Assembly: GCA_902766095.1 (NCBI GenBank)
Contig: CACXCN010000002.1
Location: 1-43,871 of the forward strand
Length of the DNA: 43,871 bases
Source: an uncultured Selenomonas sp.
GTDB lineage: Bacteria > Bacillota > Negativicutes > Selenomonadales > Selenomonadaceae
Direction of reading: 5' to 3'
Shown: in pieces, positions 40,493-43,871 of the stretch
Position numbering within the stretch: the first letter of the stretch is position 1
How the letters are laid out: each line of letters begins with the position of its first letter
The notes under the pieces: generated by a model
What the model was told of the DNA's origin: nothing
Seen by the model: the letters and a program-made list of their open reading frames with translations, nothing else
Database searches by the model: none
Position numbers and translations under genes: made by a program

Positions 40493-41608
40493 ATGATTTC
40501 CTTTAAGCTCAAATCACACAAGAAGCAGTGCAGCCTGATGGCAGCGGCCTTGCTCGCGGCATCGGTCGTTACATTTACCGGCTGCTCATCGGGGACAGCG
40601 GCTGACTCCGCGAGCTCGAGCGCAGCAGCCCAGCAGCAGGCAGCCGAGGCCAATCTGTCCGATGCCCGCAATACTCCGGTCGTCCGGGCAGCGAAGAAAG
40701 TCGGCCCGACCGTCGTCGGTATCACGAACAAGGCGGTGGCCCGCGACTGGTTCGATAATCCGGTCCAGACGGAGGGCGTGGGCTCAGGCGTCATATTCCG
40801 CTCCGATGGCTATATCATCACGAACAACCATGTCATAAGCGGAGCGAAGGAGCTCATCGTCTCGCTGCCGGATGGACGCACGCTGAAGGCCAAGGTCATC
40901 GGTGCGGATGAGTTCACCGATCTCGCGGTCGTGAAGATTGACGCCAAGGATCTGCCTACGGCAACGCTTGGCGACTCCGATCAGGTCGTCGTCGGCGAGC
41001 CGGCCATAGCCATCGGCAATCCGATGGGCCTCGAGTTCCAGGGCAGTGTCACGAGCGGCGTCATCAGCGCTCTGAACCGCACGCTCAATATCAGTGATCG
41101 CAGCATGAAGCTGATCCAGACGGATGCCGCGATCAGCCCGGGCAACTCGGGCGGCGCACTCGTCAATGCGGATGGCGAGGTCATCGGCATCAACAGCGCG
41201 AAAGTAGCTGCGAGCGGGGTCGAAGGCATGGGCTTTGCCATACCGATCAATACGGTCAAGGAGGTCGTCAACCAGATCATGGACAAGGGCTATGTCGCTC
41301 GTCCGTATCTCGGCGTGACGGTATTCGATCCGCAGACGGCACCGCGCTATGGCTATCAGCTCAACATAAACAAGGGCGTCTACATATTCCAGCTCACGCT
41401 GGGCGGCCCGGCCAGCAAGGCAGGACTCGTACGTGGCGATATCATCCTGAAGATGGATGGTGAGGAAGTCAACAGCGTGACGGATCTGCGCGCCAAGATC
41501 GCGAACCACAAAGTCGGTGATACGGTCACGCTGACGGTCGACCACAACGACAGCACGCGCGAAGTCGCAGTGACGCTCGACGAGATGCCGCAGGATAACA
41601 ACAAGTGA
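40493..41608 (+). CDS. HtrA-type serine protease (S1C, PDZ), lipoprotein
   Basis: 371 residues. Lipoprotein-like signal with FTGC and Cys31. The trypsin-like domain carries the triad His113 (NNHVI), Asp143 (FTDLAVV) and Ser219 (SPGNSGGA). One PDZ domain follows from about residue 275 (PYLGVTVF...). It should degrade or refold damaged proteins outside the cytoplasmic membrane. Start ATG 40493 after GGAGGG, 28 bases past walJ. Its stop overlaps the rlmH start by four bases (GTGA). Confidence 0.95.
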   Translation: MISFKLKSHKKQCSLMAAALLAASVVTFTGCSSGTAADSASSSAAAQQQAAEANLSDARNTPVVRAAKKVGPTVVGITNKAVARDWFDNPVQTEGVGSGVIFRSDGYIITNNHVISGAKELIVSLPDGRTLKAKVIGADEFTDLAVVKIDAKDLPTATLGDSDQVVVGEPAIAIGNPMGLEFQGSVTSGVISALNRTLNISDRSMKLIQTDAAISPGNSGGALVNADGEVIGINSAKVAASGVEGMGFAIPINTVKEVVNQIMDKGYVARPYLGVTVFDPQTAPRYGYQLNINKGVYIFQLTLGGPASKAGLVRGDIILKMDGEEVNSVTDLRAKIANHKVGDTVTLTVDHNDSTREVAVTLDEMPQDNNK

Positions 41609-42084
41609 GGCTGACGGTAGTCTGTGCGGGCAAGCTCAAGGAACGCTGGCTGCGCGAGGGCGTGGCGGAGTATCTGAAACGCCTGACGCCGTATGCGAAA
41701 GTCGATATCAAAGAGATCCACGAGGAAAAGATGCCGGACGACCCGTCACCGGCGGAAAAGGAGCAGGTCCTCACGCGTGAGGGCGAGCGCCTGCTCCATC
41801 TCGTGCCGGCCGGCGACTACCTCGTCGTACTGGATGTCTATGGACAACAGCTGTCGAGCGAGGAAATCGCCGCCCGCATGGCTGACCTCGCCCTGCATGG
41901 GACGAGCAGCATCACGTTCCTGATCGGCGGAGCATTCGGGCTGTCGCGCGAGGTGCGGCAGCGGGCCGATGCCCTGCTCAGTCTCTCGCGCCTGACCATG
42001 ACGCACCAGATGACACGTCTGCTGCTCGTCGAGCAGATTTATCGTTCCTACAAGATTAACCGCGGCGAGAAATATCACTGGTAA
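41605..42084 (+). CDS. rlmH: 23S rRNA (pseudouridine1915-N3)-methyltransferase
   Basis: 159 residues, the normal RlmH length. SPOUT-class methyltransferase: the knot motif FLIGGAFGLS and the C-terminal MTHQMTRLLLVEQIYRSYKI and EKYHW end are diagnostic. It methylates pseudouridine 1915 in helix 69 of 23S rRNA using SAM. GTG start overlapping the htrA stop codon, with AGGAT upstream; the last gene of the walJ-htrA-rlmH group. Confidence 0.97.
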   Translation: MRLTVVCAGKLKERWLREGVAEYLKRLTPYAKVDIKEIHEEKMPDDPSPAEKEQVLTREGERLLHLVPAGDYLVVLDVYGQQLSSEEIAARMADLALHGTSSITFLIGGAFGLSREVRQRADALLSLSRLTMTHQMTRLLLVEQIYRSYKINRGEKYHW

Positions 42085-42093
42085 TACGAGGAG

Positions 42094-42124
42094 CTGTAAC
42101 GAAATACTTGCTGTGGTACTGCAT
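42094..42124 (-). repeat. Interspersed element, copy C
   Basis: On the minus strand it starts ATGCAGTACC and ends TTTCGTTACAG, the same ends as copies A and B but with a shorter middle. Its ATGC end is five bases from the truncated dacA remnant. Confidence 0.4.
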
Positions 42125-42129
42125 GCCCC

Positions 42130-42216
42130 AGCTTGGTAATGCACTCGAATGATGACGAAAGCCGCTTCCGCGAGGCGCGCGAGCTTCTGGATTACGGCTT
42201 TGCCCAGGAAAAGTGA
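42130..42216 (+). pseudogene. 3' remnant of a D-Ala-D-Ala carboxypeptidase gene
   Basis: In one frame this stretch reads SLVMHSNDDESRF then REARELLDYGFAQEK and a stop. That is the conserved end of the catalytic domain of PBP5-type (DacA) carboxypeptidases (LVAVV...SRF.DA..LLDYGF). Upstream of it the frame has no plausible DacA sequence and no start, so only about 28 codons remain. It lies between rlmH and a terminator hairpin. The rest of the gene was lost by deletion or rearrangement, perhaps at the repeat next to it. Confidence 0.65.
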
Positions 42217-42226
42217 ATATTGATTT

Positions 42227-42272
42227 TTACGAAAACAGAGAGCAGACAAATGTCCGCTCTCTGTTTTCGTAA
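42227..42272. terminator. Terminator after rlmH / dacA remnant
   Basis: Perfect 17-bp stem (TTACGAAAACAGAGAGC with its complement) plus inner GAC/GTC and a 4-base loop; T run only within the stem. Strong in either direction. Confidence 0.75.
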
Positions 42273-42445
42273 GGCTATTTCATTCTGGATTTCTTACGGA
42301 AGTTAAGGATGTAATTCGCTAACTGCTCCAGATTTTTCTGGTAAAAAATGAATAATAGCGTTATAATTCACTTAGTATTGTTTACACGCGATGATTGGTG
42401 AACGGGACAGGCCGTGTGCTGATGCCAGGGACAGAGAGGGCTGCG

Positions 42446-42802
42446 ATGAATAACAAGATACTGGGTAAGCAGGGCGAGGATGTGGCGGCGGAGTATCTGG
42501 CCAGGAAGGGCTATCGCATCATCGCCCGCAATTACCGCGTGCCGCGCGGGGAAATCGATATCGTGGCCCAGACGAGTGATACCATCGTTTTCGTCGAGGT
42601 GAAGACCCGCCGCAGCGAAAACTACGGACGTCCGGCAGCCGCGGTCGATTACCGCAAGCAGGCGAAGATCATCGGTGTGGCGCAGTGGTTCCTGCGACAG
42701 AGGCGACTCGAGGGCTGGCTCTGCCGTTTTGATGTCATAGAGGTATATGCCGGTCCGGAGAAGTGGCACGTGCGCCATCTGCCGGCGGCGTTCGAGATGT
42801 GA
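42446..42802 (+). CDS. YraN/UPF0102 family endonuclease-like protein
   Basis: 118 residues. The restriction-endonuclease-like core is present: GEIDIV with Glu36/Asp38 and FVEVKTR with Glu51 and Lys53 (the E-x-D...E-x-K pattern), preceded by GKQGEDVAAEYLARKGY. Function is not established; the family is often next to ribonuclease HII and comM genes, as here. ATG 42446 after GAGAGGG; the frame is open 17 codons upstream. The comM-like gene follows 13 bases later. Confidence 0.93.
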   Translation: MNNKILGKQGEDVAAEYLARKGYRIIARNYRVPRGEIDIVAQTSDTIVFVEVKTRRSENYGRPAAAVDYRKQAKIIGVAQWFLRQRRLEGWLCRFDVIEVYAGPEKWHVRHLPAAFEM

Positions 42803-42815
42803 GGGGGCTTGATTC

Positions 42816-43871
42816 GTGTTTGCAAAGGCACATGGAGCGGCGACGCTGGGTGTGGACGGGCTGATCATCGATGTGGAGGTCGACTCAGCCGCAGGCCTGC
42901 CAGCGTTCGAGATTGTTGGATTGCCGGATACCGCTGTGCGCGAGTCGCGGGAACGCGTGCGCACCGCTATCCGGAATTCGGGCATCGATCTGCGTCAGGA
43001 GCGGGTGACGATCAATCTGGCACCTGCCGATATCCGGAAGGACAGTCCGGGGCTGGACCTGCCGATCGCGCTGGGGCTGCTGGCCTCCTATGGCGTCGTG
43101 CCTCAGGCAGCGCTGGAGGGCTGCCTGTTCACGGCCGAGCTGTCGCTCGAGGGCGAGTGCCGCGGCGTGCGCGGTGTGCTGCCCATGGCCATGAAGGCGC
43201 GCGAGCTCGGCTATAAGGCCATATACGTGGCTCCGGAAAATGCCAATGAGGCGCTGCTGGTCGCCGGGCCGACGGTCTACGCCCCGGGCAATCTGCTCGA
43301 GCTCGTGCAGGCCCTGCGCGGCGAGCAGACGCTGCCACCAGCCCAGCCCCAGCGGGAGGAGGACGGACCTGCCGCAGCCGATTGGGCGGACGATTTCGCA
43401 GATGTACAGGGACAGTTCCAGGCGAAGCGGGCTCTCGAGATAGCGGCAGCCGGCGGCCATAATGTCCTGCTCGTCGGCGTGCCCGGCTCGGGCAAGACGA
43501 TGCTCGCACGGCGCATGAGCTCCATACTGCCGGAACTGACGCGCGAGGAGGCTCTCGAGGTCACGAAGATATACAGCATCGCCGGCCTCCTGCCGCATGG
43601 CAGCGGCCTCGTGCGCCGGCGCCCCTATCGCAGCCCGCATCATACGACCTCCATGGTGGCCATGATCGGGGGCGGATCGGTGCCGCGGCCAGGTGAGGTC
43701 ACGCTGGCACATCATGGCGTGCTGTTCCTCGATGAGCTGCCTGAGTTCAACAAGACAGCCCTCGAGGTGCTCCGGGAGCCCGTAGAGGATCGTCGCATCA
43801 CGATATCGCGGGTGAATGCCACGCTGACATTCCCTTCGAGCTTCATCCTCATCGCGGCGATGAACGCAGTA
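42816..43871 (+). CDS. comM: YifB/ComM-family Mg-chelatase-like AAA ATPase (partial, cut at window end)
   Basis: 352 codons are visible; the 3' end lies beyond the window. GTG 42816 follows GAGGGGG. The N-terminal ChlI-like fold domain ([20 protein letters not shown]) is intact. The AAA domain has Walker A GVPGSGKT at 221-228 and Walker [11 protein letters not shown] with Asp306/Glu307. The second motif [15 protein letters not shown] is typical. ComM-type helicases promote branch migration during natural transformation in some bacteria. The last visible residues read AAMNAV where AAMNPC is usual; this is at the very edge. Confidence 0.93.
   Translation, partial: MFAKAHGAATLGVDGLIIDVEVDSAAGLPAFEIVGLPDTAVRESRERVRTAIRNSGIDLRQERVTINLAPADIRKDSPGLDLPIALGLLASYGVVPQAALEGCLFTAELSLEGECRGVRGVLPMAMKARELGYKAIYVAPENANEALLVAGPTVYAPGNLLELVQALRGEQTLPPAQPQREEDGPAAADWADDFADVQGQFQAKRALEIAAAGGHNVLLVGVPGSGKTMLARRMSSILPELTREEALEVTKIYSIAGLLPHGSGLVRRRPYRSPHHTTSMVAMIGGGSVPRPGEVTLAHHGVLFLDELPEFNKTALEVLREPVEDRRITISRVNATLTFPSSFILIAAMNAV

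Overview
The window looks like a chromosomal segment of a diderm Firmicute of the class Negativicutes, most likely Selenomonadaceae (Mitsuokella or Selenomonas type). This is inferred from a high-GC genome that combines Firmicute-type genes (SufU-type suf operon, walJ-htrA-rlmH, SpoIVB-like S55 protein) with an outer-membrane-type phosphoethanolamine transferase. I see no prophage, IS element, CRISPR array or rRNA. There is one tRNA (Arg, CCT).

Layout. 1-1.6 kb: a D-lactate dehydrogenase with an N-terminal HPr (PTS phosphocarrier) domain, on the minus strand. 1.8-6.9 kb: envelope genes (AMIN/NAGPA protein, S55 peptidase-like protein, MurA). 7.0-10.1 kb: an old-yellow-enzyme oxidoreductase, then a CstA-type transporter behind a structured leader with a terminator. 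10.4-17.5 kb: MFS exporter, tRNA-Arg, CDF cation exporter, CpXC zinc-ribbon protein, flavin reductase, EamA transporter and DASS dicarboxylate transporter. The flavin reductase and EamA genes each have a promoter followed by a terminator-like hairpin in the leader. 17.7-22.4 kb: iorAB, a PaaK-type arylacetate-CoA ligase and cobO, with interspersed repeats between iorB and paaK. 22.7-27.5 kb: complete sufCBDSU operon for Fe-S cluster assembly. 27.5-28.3 kb: a cluster of four DnaA-box-like sites running into a Crp/Fnr-family gene. 28.8-35.0 kb: a small secreted protein, the phosphoethanolamine transferase, then (minus strand) a LysR regulator, an unrecognised protein and a 650-residue double CobT protein that resembles an ArsA-ArsB fusion. 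35.1-38.2 kb: Tex and a TauE/SafE permease. 38.5-43.9 kb: metallophosphoesterase, walJ-htrA-rlmH, a remnant of a D-Ala-D-Ala carboxypeptidase gene, yraN, and a comM-type gene cut by the window end.

The picture is of an anaerobic fermenter that uses sugars and amino acids. PTS state may feed directly into lactate formation through the HPr-LDH fusion. Arylpyruvates may be oxidised by IorAB and handled by PaaK. Cobamides are adenosylated by CobO and given a lower ligand by the double CobT protein, possibly a phenolic one. The ferredoxin-type clusters needed by IorA can be made by the Suf system next door. The strongest candidates for new biology are the HPr-LDH fusion (His15 kept, Ser46 lost), the CobT-CobT fusion in an apparent LysR-led operon, the phased DnaA boxes, the cstA leader, and the Cys-Pro repeat tail of SufC.
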